The notes: a model not told the origin generated them from the sequence alone. A DNA stretch of 33,927 nt from Planctomycetota bacterium (GCA_016873095.1 VGYC01000067.1:1-33927), one strand, 5' to 3'; shown: positions 1 through 7,840, counted from the first letter of the stretch. A program made the numbers and translations.

Positions 1-35
1 GCATGACCGGACCCTCCGTGGTCGTCGTGCGCCAT
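1..35 (-). CDS. Possible N-terminus of a gene leaving the window on the left (partial)
   Basis: An ATG read on the minus strand at position 35 opens a frame with no stop before the window edge and encodes a start rich in His, Asp and Gly (MAHDDHGGSGH). His-rich starts like this occur in some membrane-bound respiratory subunits, but eleven residues cannot identify a family. I see no clear Shine-Dalgarno sequence upstream. If real, the gene would be divergent from the secreted protein at 250. This is a weak call. Confidence 0.22.
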   Translation of the reverse strand, partial: MAHDDHGGSGH

Positions 36-249
36 GTGAAATTACCAGGAATTTGAACGAAATTGCCCATTTTGACAAGGCCAGCTGCAGCTTTGCAAAA
101 CCTTAGTAGTGAGTTTGCCGGCAAGGGAACGGAGCGGCCACGGATTTTACGAAGCGCGTCATGCTTTTTCTTTGACGCGGCCTGACCGTTCGCTTACGTT
201 GATTGGAATGAGTTCGCTTCACGGCTGTTGCCACCTGGAGGTTTGTCCC

Positions 250-960
250 ATGCGACATTGCTGGTTGGTGCTGTTGGCGATCGTGGCCTTGCTGTCGCCG
301 GTGGCGGCGGATTGCCTGGTTTATCGGCTGCCCGAGGACGGCAGCTTCGCACGCTTCGACCTCGAAATAAAAGAGCAGCGCGGCGACGACTCCAAGACGG
401 CGACCGGTTCTTTCACCATGTCCTCGGTGGGCGCCAAGGAAGTGGACGGCAAGAAATGCCGCTGGATCGAGATCAAGATGATCATCAAGCAAGGCGAGCG
501 TGAGCAGGTTCAGATTGTCAAGGTACTGACGCCGGAAGAACACCTCAAGGCGGGGTCGAGCGCCATCGAGCACATGATCAAGGGCTGGGCGGGCCGGCCC
601 GGCAAGGAGGCGCGCGCCGTCGAGGGGAGCAAGGATCGCCGTCTCGGGCCGGTGTCCGCATTCCTGTGCGGCCCCTTCATGAACGCCAAGAAACTGCCCG
701 CCATGGAGATCGACACCAAGGTCGGCAAGTTCACCTGCACCGGCGTCACCGGCAGCATCAAGATCGAGCAAGACAAGACCGTCGTGGAAGTGGTCTTCGA
801 CAATCGCCTGAGCGACAAGGCCCCGTTCGGCGTCGTTTCCTCGAACATGAAGTACAAGGCGACCCGGGCGGACGGCGAGACTCGAGACCAGGGAACCGTT
901 TCCTTGAAGCTTGTCGAGGTGGGCAAGAACGCCAAGAGCGACCTGCCGGATTCACAATAG
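250..960 (+). CDS. Secreted hypothetical protein (236 aa)
   Basis: I do not recognise the family. The protein begins with a short basic N-terminus and a hydrophobic stretch (residues 4-20) ending in PVAA, a typical Sec signal peptide, so export is likely. The mature part is charged, rich in Lys and Glu, and alternates hydrophobic and polar residues as beta-rich domains do; no catalytic motif stands out. The ATG at 250 is chosen over upstream in-frame starts because GGAGG lies at 237-241, eight bases before it, and because the signal peptide begins there. The next gene starts 27 bases after the stop on the same strand, so the two may be co-transcribed. Confidence 0.8.
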   Translation: MRHCWLVLLAIVALLSPVAADCLVYRLPEDGSFARFDLEIKEQRGDDSKTATGSFTMSSVGAKEVDGKKCRWIEIKMIIKQGEREQVQIVKVLTPEEHLKAGSSAIEHMIKGWAGRPGKEARAVEGSKDRRLGPVSAFLCGPFMNAKKLPAMEIDTKVGKFTCTGVTGSIKIEQDKTVVEVVFDNRLSDKAPFGVVSSNMKYKATRADGETRDQGTVSLKLVEVGKNAKSDLPDSQ

Positions 961-987
961 TTTGCGGCGACGGACGAAGAACCCTGC

Positions 988-1620
988 ATGAGCACCACAC
1001 CAACGATCCCTGCTCCGATCGCTCCGCCCCGGCATGCCCTGGGATTGCCCGAAGGAAGCGTGCGCACCATCCTCGCCCTGCTGGTGACGGGATTGGTGTG
1101 CGCCGTCATGCTGGTGCCCAGCCGCAACGGCGTCGTCACTCCCATCCCGCCGTATCTTCTGTATCTGCTGTTCCTGATCCTGGGCCATTTCTTTGCCACG
1201 CTGGGACATTACCATGCCCGCCCGTGGCCGTTGCACTTGCCCCCCTTTTTCGTTCGACTGATCATCATTGGCGCACTCATGGGGACGGTGGCTTACCTTT
1301 ACTCGAATGACCCGGACGACCTGCAGCGCAAGTGGGAAGCATCAATGGACATGATCCGCGCCAACTGGTACTTGCCGGTATTGCTGCTTGCGGGCTTCTT
1401 CGTGGGCGTGGTGCTGCGTAGCATCGTCGGCCGCACGAATCCTCCGGTATTCGTCCAGGACCTGGAAGCCTGGGTGGCTCTGATCGGCGTCATCGGCCTG
1501 TGCATCGCCGGATTCATACACCTGGTCATCAACCCGAGCTTGCAGAACCCGATCGACTTCCCAAACCTGGAAGGCTTCCTGGCCGTGGTCGTGGTGTTCT
1601 ACTTCGGCGCCCGGTCTTAG
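988..1620 (+). CDS. Multi-pass membrane protein of unknown function (210 aa)
   Basis: Five hydrophobic segments are visible, at about residues 25-44, 55-74, 88-105, 127-146 and 160-181, with a shorter sixth at 196-207 near the C-terminus, so this is an integral membrane protein. The N-terminal segment LGLPEGSVRTILALLV resembles a recurring LPxGSVRxxLAL motif seen in small bacterial membrane proteins of unknown role; that comparison is from memory. No enzyme motif is visible. It follows the secreted protein by 27 bases, which suggests a shared transcript. There is no strong Shine-Dalgarno before the ATG. A weak hairpin followed by four T lies downstream at 1710-1737. Confidence 0.82.
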   Translation: MSTTPTIPAPIAPPRHALGLPEGSVRTILALLVTGLVCAVMLVPSRNGVVTPIPPYLLYLLFLILGHFFATLGHYHARPWPLHLPPFFVRLIIIGALMGTVAYLYSNDPDDLQRKWEASMDMIRANWYLPVLLLAGFFVGVVLRSIVGRTNPPVFVQDLEAWVALIGVIGLCIAGFIHLVINPSLQNPIDFPNLEGFLAVVVVFYFGARS

Positions 1621-1709
1621 TTCTTGCCGCGGATTACCCATCTTGCCGGCGTGCTTGTAGTTTCCACACCGTGACTTGTAACTCCTTCCACAAGGTTTCC
1701 TTGCCTCGG

Positions 1710-1737
1710 CATGGGCCTGCGCGGGGCCACATGTTTT
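1710..1737 (+). terminator. Weak candidate intrinsic terminator after the membrane protein
   Basis: An 8-bp stem (1710-1717 with 1725-1733, one bulged A at 1729) with a 7-base loop is followed by TTTT at 1734-1737. It lies about 90 bases past the stop at 1620. The stem is GC-rich but the T-run is short, so termination may be partial. Confidence 0.4.
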
Positions 1738-1901
1738 AATCTCCGTGGATGACATGACTTGTGATCATTCTCAACACGCGCCTGCACGCGGCATTGCAAT
1801 TGCTCATCGATCTACCGCTCTTGAAGGATACCCACAACGATTTATCAAATGCCGGCTGTCACATGGAAGTGACGGCACAACATCGGACAAGGAGCCAGTC
1901 C

Positions 1902-2153
1902 ATGCGATATATCGGTCTCGTCCCTGTCACCCTTTTCACGCTCGGCATCACGCTCACGGTGTTGCCGGCAGTCGGCTGGTTCTCCCGCCGGGAAGATTCC
2001 CGTTCGTCGTCGCGGTTCTATGAGCCGCGCTTTCACGCCAGCGCCAACGAAACCCATGACACCGTTGACACGCAGGAAGTGCCCGGGGACGTCGCCGCCC
2101 GTTGCCGTCGCGCTCAGCCCACGCACTGGCGTTATCTCGTTCTGCACCGCTGA
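1902..2153 (+). CDS. Possible small secreted or membrane-anchored protein (83 aa)
   Basis: The ATG at 1902 is preceded by AAGGAG (1889-1894) at a spacing of seven bases. The product begins MRYIGLVPVTLFTLGITLTV, a short basic start followed by a hydrophobic segment like a signal peptide or membrane anchor. The rest is hydrophilic and low in recognisable features. I know no family match. Both the ribosome site and the signal-like start argue that it is a real small gene. It is followed 81 bases later by a second small frame with an equally good ribosome site, and both lie upstream of a clear terminator at 2453-2509. Lack of homology evidence keeps the confidence moderate. Confidence 0.45.
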   Translation: MRYIGLVPVTLFTLGITLTVLPAVGWFSRREDSRSSSRFYEPRFHASANETHDTVDTQEVPGDVAARCRRAQPTHWRYLVLHR

Positions 2154-2234
2154 TGAGCCTTGCCTTTCGTCCACCTCATTCATTCTCCGTGCCGACACGA
2201 AGTCGCGCGGTTCACAAGGAAAAGGAGTTTCCGA

Positions 2235-2411
2235 ATGTCTCTCGATCACCTGTCCGCCGCCAGCCCCCGCAACCTGACCACCGATAGCCACACGCACGCC
2301 CCGATCAACGATCGGGACGCCGTCGCCGTTCTCGCCGGCGTCGGCGAACATTTCGACCCGGCGCATGCCACCTGGGAAGCGGCGTGGATTGATATCGGCG
2401 GAGAAGGATAA
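2235..2411 (+). CDS. Possible small protein or peptide (58 aa)
   Basis: The ATG at 2235 has AAAGGAG at 2221-2227, seven bases upstream, one of the best ribosome sites in the window. The predicted peptide is polar and acidic, has no signal sequence or membrane segment, and ends in WEAAWIDIGGEG. No known family is recognised. The stop at 2411 is followed 41 bases later by a strong hairpin terminator, which supports a transcript ending here. It could be a small cytoplasmic protein or the precursor of a short peptide; nothing in the sequence decides this, and no modification or export gene is adjacent. Confidence 0.45.
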   Translation: MSLDHLSAASPRNLTTDSHTHAPINDRDAVAVLAGVGEHFDPAHATWEAAWIDIGGEG

Positions 2412-2452
2412 GCCGCGCCGCTTGCAAGCTACAGCAAGATGCCTTGCACAGC

Positions 2453-2509
2453 CCGACGTGTCAGCCAGGGATGACGTCCCCCCCTCGCTGACACGTCGGT
2501 TCTGTTTTC
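2453..2509 (+). terminator. Hairpin terminator after the small genes
   Basis: A perfect 13-bp stem pairs 2453-2465 (CCGACGTGTCAGC) with 2487-2499. The 21-base loop holds a second small hairpin (GGGA/TCCC). A T-rich tail (TTCTGTTTT) follows at 2500-2508. The position 41 bases after the stop at 2411 fits termination of a transcript carrying the two small genes. Confidence 0.65.
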
Positions 2510-2908
2510 CGTCTCCTCGCTTTCCCGATCATTCGCTCCACGTCAAGCTTGCCATGCACGCAGCCCGGCATGCGCGCCAATGGCCACATCGATACCAGGA
2601 TACAATTCGTTGCCGGGGTACCGAGATGGGGGGTGGCAACGCAATGCATTTCGATCAACGTCTGCCAGCCGACTTGAGAAAAAATGGACTTGTCGCCGGA
2701 TTTGCTGTCAAGATCTCGTCATCGCGACAATCGAGCTTGATCTGCGCATCGTGCGCAATTGCGTCCGTGGAAATCGCTGGAAAAGAACGCGTGCTGGCCG
2801 CGCGGCGGCGGCGGCGGTGGTAAAGTTGCCGTGGACCTTGGGCGTGCGCCCGCCATCAGGATGATGGACGAGGCCGTTCGCCCCCAACTTCAGAGAACGG
2901 TCACTCCC
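2510..2908. other. Intergenic stretch, no supported gene
   Basis: About 400 bases between the terminator at 2453-2509 and the cysteine-rich gene at 2909. Short open frames exist on both strands but none has a ribosome site or a protein-like composition that I trust. A short CGG triplet run occurs near 2803-2818. The promoter of the gene at 2909 should lie here, but I could not pick a convincing -35/-10 pair. Confidence 0.5.
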
Positions 2909-3508
2909 ATGAAAATACGGAAATTGATGATAGGCCTGATGTGCCTGTCGGTGGTAGGCGTCGACTTTCCATCCGTCGTGCAGGCCCGCGGCTGTTGCGG
3001 TTGCGGCTGTTGCGGCTGCAAGCAGATTCGTTGCTGCTCGGTGATCTGCTGCCGACAGTACAACGCGTTCACGCCGGTTTGCTGCGGCAGCCTGTGCTGC
3101 ACCGGTTGCTGCCCAGTGGGCTGCGGCTGCTGCCAGCAGCCAAACTGCTGCGGACCGAGCTTCTGCACGGGCTGCTGCCCGGCCCCATGTCCGGCGCCGT
3201 GCCCGGCCCCTTGCTGCGACGCGCCGACGTGCATGGCTAGCCCACCGGCCGCCCCCTTTATTCCCAACATGCAGATTCCGCAGGCGCTGCCCTCGACGGC
3301 CCCGTCGTCGGCGCCGCAGTTCATGCCGCCGCCCCCCACACCGCTCAACGGCCAGACGGCGTATAACGACGGCTACAATCCCTGGGCCCTCATGCATGCC
3401 GGCTACTATCCGGGCTACAGCGCCGGCTACTATCCGCCAGTGACGCCGGCCAGCTACGCTCCAGGCTACGCGCCGAGCAACGTCCCCGGCTACTGGTACG
3501 GGCATTAA
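2909..3508 (+). CDS. Secreted cysteine-rich, Tyr/Pro-rich protein (199 aa)
   Basis: The ATG at 2909 begins a basic start, a hydrophobic segment and VQA, a typical signal peptide with cleavage near residue 27. The next ~85 residues hold about 29 cysteines, mostly CC pairs spaced by Gly, Pro or short loops, including three PAPC units. There follows a Pro/Ala/Ser-rich linker and a C-terminal part rich in Tyr, Gly and Pro, with GYYPGYSAGYYPP and several PGY units. No family is recognised for certain. The composition suggests an extracellular or periplasmic structural protein cross-linked by disulfides, or a metal binder; cysteine-rich wall proteins are known in this phylum. A strong terminator follows 52 bases after the stop, so it is probably transcribed alone. 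There is no strong Shine-Dalgarno before the ATG. Confidence 0.82.
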   Translation: MKIRKLMIGLMCLSVVGVDFPSVVQARGCCGCGCCGCKQIRCCSVICCRQYNAFTPVCCGSLCCTGCCPVGCGCCQQPNCCGPSFCTGCCPAPCPAPCPAPCCDAPTCMASPPAAPFIPNMQIPQALPSTAPSSAPQFMPPPPTPLNGQTAYNDGYNPWALMHAGYYPGYSAGYYPPVTPASYAPGYAPSNVPGYWYGH

Positions 3509-3560
3509 TCGGTCGCCCTGGTAATCTCAGTCTCAACGAAAAGGAGGTCCGTTCATAGTC

Positions 3561-3597
3561 AAGCCCGGTCCTTTCGGGGACCGGGCTTGTTTTTTTT
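3561..3597 (+). terminator. Strong intrinsic terminator
   Basis: A perfect 11-bp stem (AAGCCCGGTCC at 3561-3571 with 3578-3588) and a 6-base loop are followed by a run of eight T (3590-3597). This is a textbook Rho-independent terminator for the cysteine-rich gene. It also separates that gene from the convergent gene ending at 3621. Confidence 0.88.
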
Positions 3598-3620
3598 CCG
3601 GAAGCGATCAGGCAGGGCAG

Positions 3621-4877
3621 CTAGCGGCCGGGATGCATCTGCCGGTTGAAGATCACGGGATCGAACTCATCAGTGGGCTCGTGCGCGGGCTGTGAGTGGC
3701 CGCTGGAGAAGCCGGATTCCTGATCGGGCCGCACCGCGGACGGACGACTTGCTGCGGGCGCCTTGGCCGGCACGGGATGCGTCGGAATCGGCGAGAGCTT
3801 GGGATCGCCCTGAACGACTGGAGTCTGCTCAACCTTCTCCATTGCCCTCGTCCCGGCTGTCTCCGGTGTCGCGACAAAGCGCAACGGCGTACGAGCTTCC
3901 GGCGCGGGCTTGTCTTCTTCCTTCACCACCTCGTGCGCGACTTGGCGGCCCTCGAGATTGGGCACGCCGGCCACTGCCGGAGCCGGCAACGTGAAAGTCG
4001 ATACCGTCCTTGGCTCCGGTGTCGTCTGGGCGCGCGGCTTCGGTTCCTCTTTTTTCAAGTGTGGATTCTGACGCAGCACGTAATTGACCCAGTCCTGCAT
4101 GCTCTTGTATGGCTCGCTCAAGCGCTTGATCGGCGGTTGGCCGGTGTTGCCGTGGGCGCAGATGGCCTTGATCAGCAACGGGCTCAGGATGGGATGATCC
4201 GGGTCAATCTGCTTCAGGACGGCGCCGAGGTTCTTCTGCGTGGCCGCTTGCGTGCCGCCGTGATAGGAGCGATAAAGCTGAAACTCGCCCCCCTTGCCCG
4301 CTGAATGGCAGCTCACGCATGTATTCATGAGGATCGGCTGGACACGGGTGATGAACAAGGCGACGCAATCGGAGCTGATGTCATTGGTAACGGCCGCAAC
4401 GGGAACCGGAGCCGGCATCTTCGGCGTCGCGGACGGTTGCTGGCTCGTCGTCATGGCGCGCTCGAGTACCGAGACGAGTTGCCGTGACGCCGCGTGGTCC
4501 GGCCGCATCTTCGATGCCGCGGTCGCCTCCGCCAGAGCCTGAGCACGCATGTCATGGAGGTGACACCAGCGCGCCAGCCGTAGACGCTCGTCCGGATCGA
4601 GTAGATTGGCCCGCGAGGCCATGAGTTCGTAGGCCTCCTGCCAGTCGCAGCACAGCTTCATTTCCGGCGACACCGGAATCCAGACCTCGCCCATGCCACG
4701 ACGAATGCGATACTGCTGTCCATGCCGCTCGATGTCGCCATCCAGTGTCCGGCCATTGTCCAGTACCAGAACCTTGCCGGTTGTCTGCGGACTGGCCCCA
4801 ACCGGCGGTGCGGCGCGAACGCTATTCCCGAGGGCGAGCAACGCCCCGAGCGCGAGTGACGCTATTTTGGCTTTCAT
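3621..4877 (-). CDS. Secreted protein with a c-type haem motif (418 aa)
   Basis: The protein starts with a clear signal peptide (MKAKIASLALGALLALG...VRAAPP), so it is exported. Residues about 35-75 look like a short beta domain, followed by a helical stretch (about 80-140). A single CXXCH motif (CVSCH, residues 187-191) lies in a region with 'PILMNTCVSCHSAGKGG', as in the cytochrome c-like domains common in planctomycete proteins. A helical part with DWVNYVLRQNP follows. From about residue 280 the rest is Pro/Ala/Lys-rich and probably disordered. I infer haem attachment outside the cytoplasm; the distal haem ligand cannot be assigned by eye. The start at 4877 is chosen because the signal peptide begins there; in-frame codons upstream add an unlikely extension. 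The function is not known. Confidence 0.78.
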   Translation of the reverse strand: MKAKIASLALGALLALGNSVRAAPPVGASPQTTGKVLVLDNGRTLDGDIERHGQQYRIRRGMGEVWIPVSPEMKLCCDWQEAYELMASRANLLDPDERLRLARWCHLHDMRAQALAEATAASKMRPDHAASRQLVSVLERAMTTSQQPSATPKMPAPVPVAAVTNDISSDCVALFITRVQPILMNTCVSCHSAGKGGEFQLYRSYHGGTQAATQKNLGAVLKQIDPDHPILSPLLIKAICAHGNTGQPPIKRLSEPYKSMQDWVNYVLRQNPHLKKEEPKPRAQTTPEPRTVSTFTLPAPAVAGVPNLEGRQVAHEVVKEEDKPAPEARTPLRFVATPETAGTRAMEKVEQTPVVQGDPKLSPIPTHPVPAKAPAASRPSAVRPDQESGFSSGHSQPAHEPTDEFDPVIFNRQMHPGR

Positions 4878-5003
4878 GATGCGCCGGTCTATACGCCGAG
4901 CTGACAAGCATGTCAAGAGTAGCTGGCCTTCAGGAACTGCCGGTAGAGAACACGGGTTCTGGGGCGGAGGGGCAACCGCGCCATGCCGATGCTGCACTGC
5001 CAG

Positions 5004-5873
5004 TTACTTGTGGTGCGGTACGATGCGTCGCACGGAGCGCTTCAGGCGTGACAGGGTGCGCCGCCACCAGGGATGGGCAGCCTCGTTAGGGCTGCCGGCG
5101 TTGCGCGGCAGGCGCTCGAGAACCTGATGCAATTTTTGCACCCGGTCCTGCAACTCATGCTCGGGGATGGTCGTGGTCCGCCGGGCCAGGACGGTAGTGC
5201 CGTGTGGCGACTGTCCCGGGCCCACGCTGTCGATCTCGAGGATCTCGGGTACGAATCCGGCGTCCAGCAACATCTGCGCCAGGGCAGGCAGAGTCGGCCA
5301 GAACGACCAGCCGGACAGGCCCGAAAGCGGGTCGGCGTAGCCGAACTCCGTGTAGCTCATGCCGGCGTAACCATCGATGGTGAGGTCCGCTTCGCTCAGG
5401 CGGACGTAATGCGTGTTGATGTAGATGTGATCGGTGATGGCCGCCAGTCGCCTCAGCAACTCCCAGGGCCGCGGCAGGTGGTACAGGAAGCCGACGCAAT
5501 ACACCGCATCGAACCGTCCCAGCGATGTCAGGTCGAATGTCTCCAGATTTTCGCACAGGAACTGAACGTTGGTCACGCCGAGCGTCTTCTGAACAAACTG
5601 GGCCTTCTCGACGTGGTAGTCGCGTCCCTCGATGGCCACGACTTCGTGCACCCCCGGATGGGCGGCGAGTTGAAAGGTGCCGCCGCCCTGGCAGGCGCCC
5701 AGTTCCAGGATGCGCCTGGCATTAGGCAGGTGGCGGAAGAAGGACGCGGGCCGCACATCTGCTGGTTCCTGGTTTCGGTTCTTGCCGTAGCGCTCGCCAT
5801 CAACCGAGAAACGGACCAACCACGATGATTCTTTTCGCAGGCGATCCACTTCCTGCTGTACTTTCGCGTCCAT
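5004..5873 (-). CDS. SAM-dependent methyltransferase, CmoB-like fold (289 aa)
   Basis: The class I methyltransferase motif I is clear (ILELGACQGGGTF), followed by the acidic end of strand 2 (VVAIEGRDY) and a motif IV region DAVYCVGFLYHLPRPWELLR. The last resembles the FLYHxxxP segment of CmoB-like (DUF1698-type) methyltransferases, so this family is the best match from memory. Those enzymes act on tRNA, but many distant relatives modify sugars or small molecules, so the substrate is unknown. The C-terminal ~60 residues are basic and probably helical. The ATG at 5873 is preferred over a TTG at 5978 because GGGGGA lies just upstream of it and methyltransferase-like sequence begins soon after. 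It lies alone between two other minus-strand genes, 126 bases from one and 140 from the other. Confidence 0.78.
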   Translation of the reverse strand: MDAKVQQEVDRLRKESSWLVRFSVDGERYGKNRNQEPADVRPASFFRHLPNARRILELGACQGGGTFQLAAHPGVHEVVAIEGRDYHVEKAQFVQKTLGVTNVQFLCENLETFDLTSLGRFDAVYCVGFLYHLPRPWELLRRLAAITDHIYINTHYVRLSEADLTIDGYAGMSYTEFGYADPLSGLSGWSFWPTLPALAQMLLDAGFVPEILEIDSVGPGQSPHGTTVLARRTTTIPEHELQDRVQKLHQVLERLPRNAGSPNEAAHPWWRRTLSRLKRSVRRIVPHHK

Positions 5874-6013
5874 GCATTCCCCCGTGCGAAACAGCCAAGA
5901 TCCCTGGCCAGGCACCCGATGCAAACCGTGTGGGTTTTTTGGGAGGTTGATCCTAATTGGTGTCGCGGACTGGGTCAAGGCCGGGTTGGGGATGTCGTCG
6001 CCGCGCTGCGATC

Positions 6014-7006
6014 TCAGGCCGGGGCCATTTCATAGACACGGACCTGGCCGTCGAAGAATGGGACGGCCAAACGGCGTCCATCCGGATGAATGTGCAGATC
6101 GCGCGCGTTGTTCGGCAGGTTGAGCGTGTGAAAGGACCGTTCCTGATCGGGCCGCCAGAACCATAGTGCCCCGCCGCTGCCGCCGCCCGCTGCTGCCAGG
6201 AAACCCGAGGGATGGAAGACGACGCCCCATGCCGTTCCCTGAAAGTTCGCTTGTGGGCGCAGCACCTGCCGTCGCCGGCCGGTCTGCCAGTCGAAGAGCA
6301 CCACCGCCGGCTTGCCAACGCCGGCGAAAGCGTTGGTCACGTCGGTAATGCCGGCGCAGGCCAAGAGCGTGCCGTCGCCGTTGAACGCGAAGCTACGGAT
6401 GCCGCCATGGTGGGCGCGAAAGCTCGGGTCGTAGCGATGGAGGATGCGCGCATCAAAGGTGCGTTCCTCGGTGCCGCGGGCGATGTCCCACTGCTTGACG
6501 TTGCCGTGCAAATCACCGGAGACGAGGAATCGCCCGCCGGGATGGAAAGCAACGTTGTAGACATGGCTGGCGTGCCCTTCCATCTGCCGGACCAGGCTGC
6601 CGTCTTCGCTGTTCCAGATCTTGACGAGGTTGTCGTTGCCACAGGTGGCCAGCAGCCGGCCATCGGGGCTGACGGCCAGCATGCGCACCCAGCCGCGATG
6701 AGCAGCGAACGTCCGCGCCGGCTCCGGGTTATCGGCATCGAGTTGCCAGATGAAGACCTGCCCGGCCCCGTCGCCGCTGAAAAGTTTGCGCCGTCCCGCA
6801 TGGAAGGCCAGCCCGCGCACCCAGCTACGATGCCCCGCAAGCTCCGTCTTGCGGCCGCCGGCAAGCTCCCACCGCTGAATGGTATTGTCCTGCGCCGCCG
6901 CGAAGACGAAGCGGCCCGCCGGATCAAATCGACAGCACACGAGCGGACTGTTGTGTCGCAATTCCTGGACCATTCGCGTCCGCGCCGGATCAATCGGTGT
7001 CGGCAT
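6014..7006 (-). CDS. Seven-bladed WD40 beta-propeller protein (330 aa)
   Basis: Seven consecutive WD40-type units are visible, each with a GH or AH start, an FxPxGR-like turn and a final W-D-like strand end (IQRWEL, VFIWQL, VKIWNS, VKQWDI, VVLFDW, LWFWRP, VRVYEM). Seven blades make one closed propeller, and the protein contains little else. It has no signal peptide or membrane segment, so it is probably cytoplasmic. Such propellers act as protein-binding platforms; the partner is unknown. The ATG at 7006 is chosen because GGAGA lies seven bases upstream and the first blade begins about 15 residues later. Stand-alone propellers of this kind are numerous in planctomycetes. Confidence 0.86.
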   Translation of the reverse strand: MPTPIDPARTRMVQELRHNSPLVCCRFDPAGRFVFAAAQDNTIQRWELAGGRKTELAGHRSWVRGLAFHAGRRKLFSGDGAGQVFIWQLDADNPEPARTFAAHRGWVRMLAVSPDGRLLATCGNDNLVKIWNSEDGSLVRQMEGHASHVYNVAFHPGGRFLVSGDLHGNVKQWDIARGTEERTFDARILHRYDPSFRAHHGGIRSFAFNGDGTLLACAGITDVTNAFAGVGKPAVVLFDWQTGRRRQVLRPQANFQGTAWGVVFHPSGFLAAAGGGSGGALWFWRPDQERSFHTLNLPNNARDLHIHPDGRRLAVPFFDGQVRVYEMAPA

Positions 7007-7053
7007 GAGTACGCTCTCCGGTCTGTAAGTGCAACCGCGATTCCCGATTCTTA

Positions 7054-7329
7054 TCATACGACGGCGGACGGCGGCGGGAAACGCCAAGACGGACGCCGGA
7101 GCGGAGCGGCGCGATCGCTGGGTTGTTCCCTGTGCGGGCTGCAAGCGGCTGGGTTCTCTGCCGAAGATGCCGGCGTGCGACGACTTGCTCGACGACCGCC
7201 TCCAGCTCGGCGCCATGCTCCCGCCGCCAGGCCGAGCGCCCGCCGCGCCAGGTCGCGCAGCCGGAGCGGTTCGCCCAGGTGGCCGACGATGTGATCGATC
7301 GCGCAATTGACCCGCTGGGAATACGTCAT
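7054..7329 (-). pseudogene. Probable remnant of an AraC-family regulator
   Basis: From an ATG at 7329 the frame reads MTYSQRVNCAIDHIVGHL and then LRLRDLARRA. This matches the first helix and the start of the first helix-turn-helix of AraC-type DNA-binding domains. After that the similarity stops: the remaining reading is Arg/Ser/Pro-rich, with no second helix-turn-helix and no effector domain. Another frame gives a more protein-like reading from about 7250 downward, which suggests a frameshift or deletion. The neighbour on the other strand is a VOC-fold gene, a common companion of AraC regulators. A complete AraC/GyrI-like protein would be more than twice as long. I infer a decayed gene. Confidence 0.5.
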
Positions 7330-7453
7330 GGCCGTGACCGCACGTGTTCGCTCAAAGATTCGCAAGATTTGACGAGCCGGCCCCGGCTGGGCAGGTATGA
7401 TGCATCCACGTACCCGAAGTTACGAATCTACTTGTACCACGGGAGAAACCAAC

Positions 7454-7840
7454 ATGCGCTTGGGAAACTTCTCCGTCAGCCTGGCAGTCCAGGATCTGTC
7501 CCGTTCCCGCGAGTTTTACGAGAAGCTCGGTTTCCGGGCCGTGAGCGGTGACGCCGCCAGCAACTGGCTGATCCTGCAAAATGAGACCTGCACCATCGGG
7601 CTCTTCCAGGGGATGTTCGAGAAGAACACCTTGACGTTCAACCCTGGCTGGGACCGCGCTTGCAACACGCTGCCGGACTTCGACGATGTCCGCGACATCC
7701 AGAAGTCGCTCAAAGGTCAAGGCCTGCCCCTGGTCATGCAAGCCGACGAGTCGTCCACCGGTCCTGCACACCTTTGCCTGATGGACCCGGACGGCAACCC
7801 GATCCTCATCGATCAACACGTCCCACGCCCCGGGAAGTAG
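7454..7840 (+). CDS. VOC superfamily (glyoxalase/bleomycin-resistance fold) protein (128 aa)
   Basis: The protein has the length and layout of a single VOC domain built from two beta-alpha-beta-beta-beta modules. It opens with MRLGNFSVSLAVQDLSRSRE and FYEKLGF, the standard first strand and helix of the family, and ends with LCLMDPDGNPILIDQH, the standard last strands. Members bind a divalent metal and act in detoxification, dioxygenation or drug binding; the substrate cannot be read from sequence. The metal residues are not fully evident by eye. The ATG at 7454 is chosen because the first strand starts immediately; GGGAG lies about nine bases upstream. An AraC remnant lies on the other strand just upstream, which may once have regulated it. 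Confidence 0.86.
   Translation: MRLGNFSVSLAVQDLSRSREFYEKLGFRAVSGDAASNWLILQNETCTIGLFQGMFEKNTLTFNPGWDRACNTLPDFDDVRDIQKSLKGQGLPLVMQADESSTGPAHLCLMDPDGNPILIDQHVPRPGK

Noticed and set aside
72-109. TTGACA at 72-77 as a promoter for the gene at 250
   Set aside because: No acceptable -10 box occurs at 16-18 bases; the nearest weak match is about 26 bases away.
5957-7294. Open frames on the + strand opposite the WD40 gene
   Set aside because: The minus-strand frame has seven clear WD40 blades; the + strand reading has no protein-like features.
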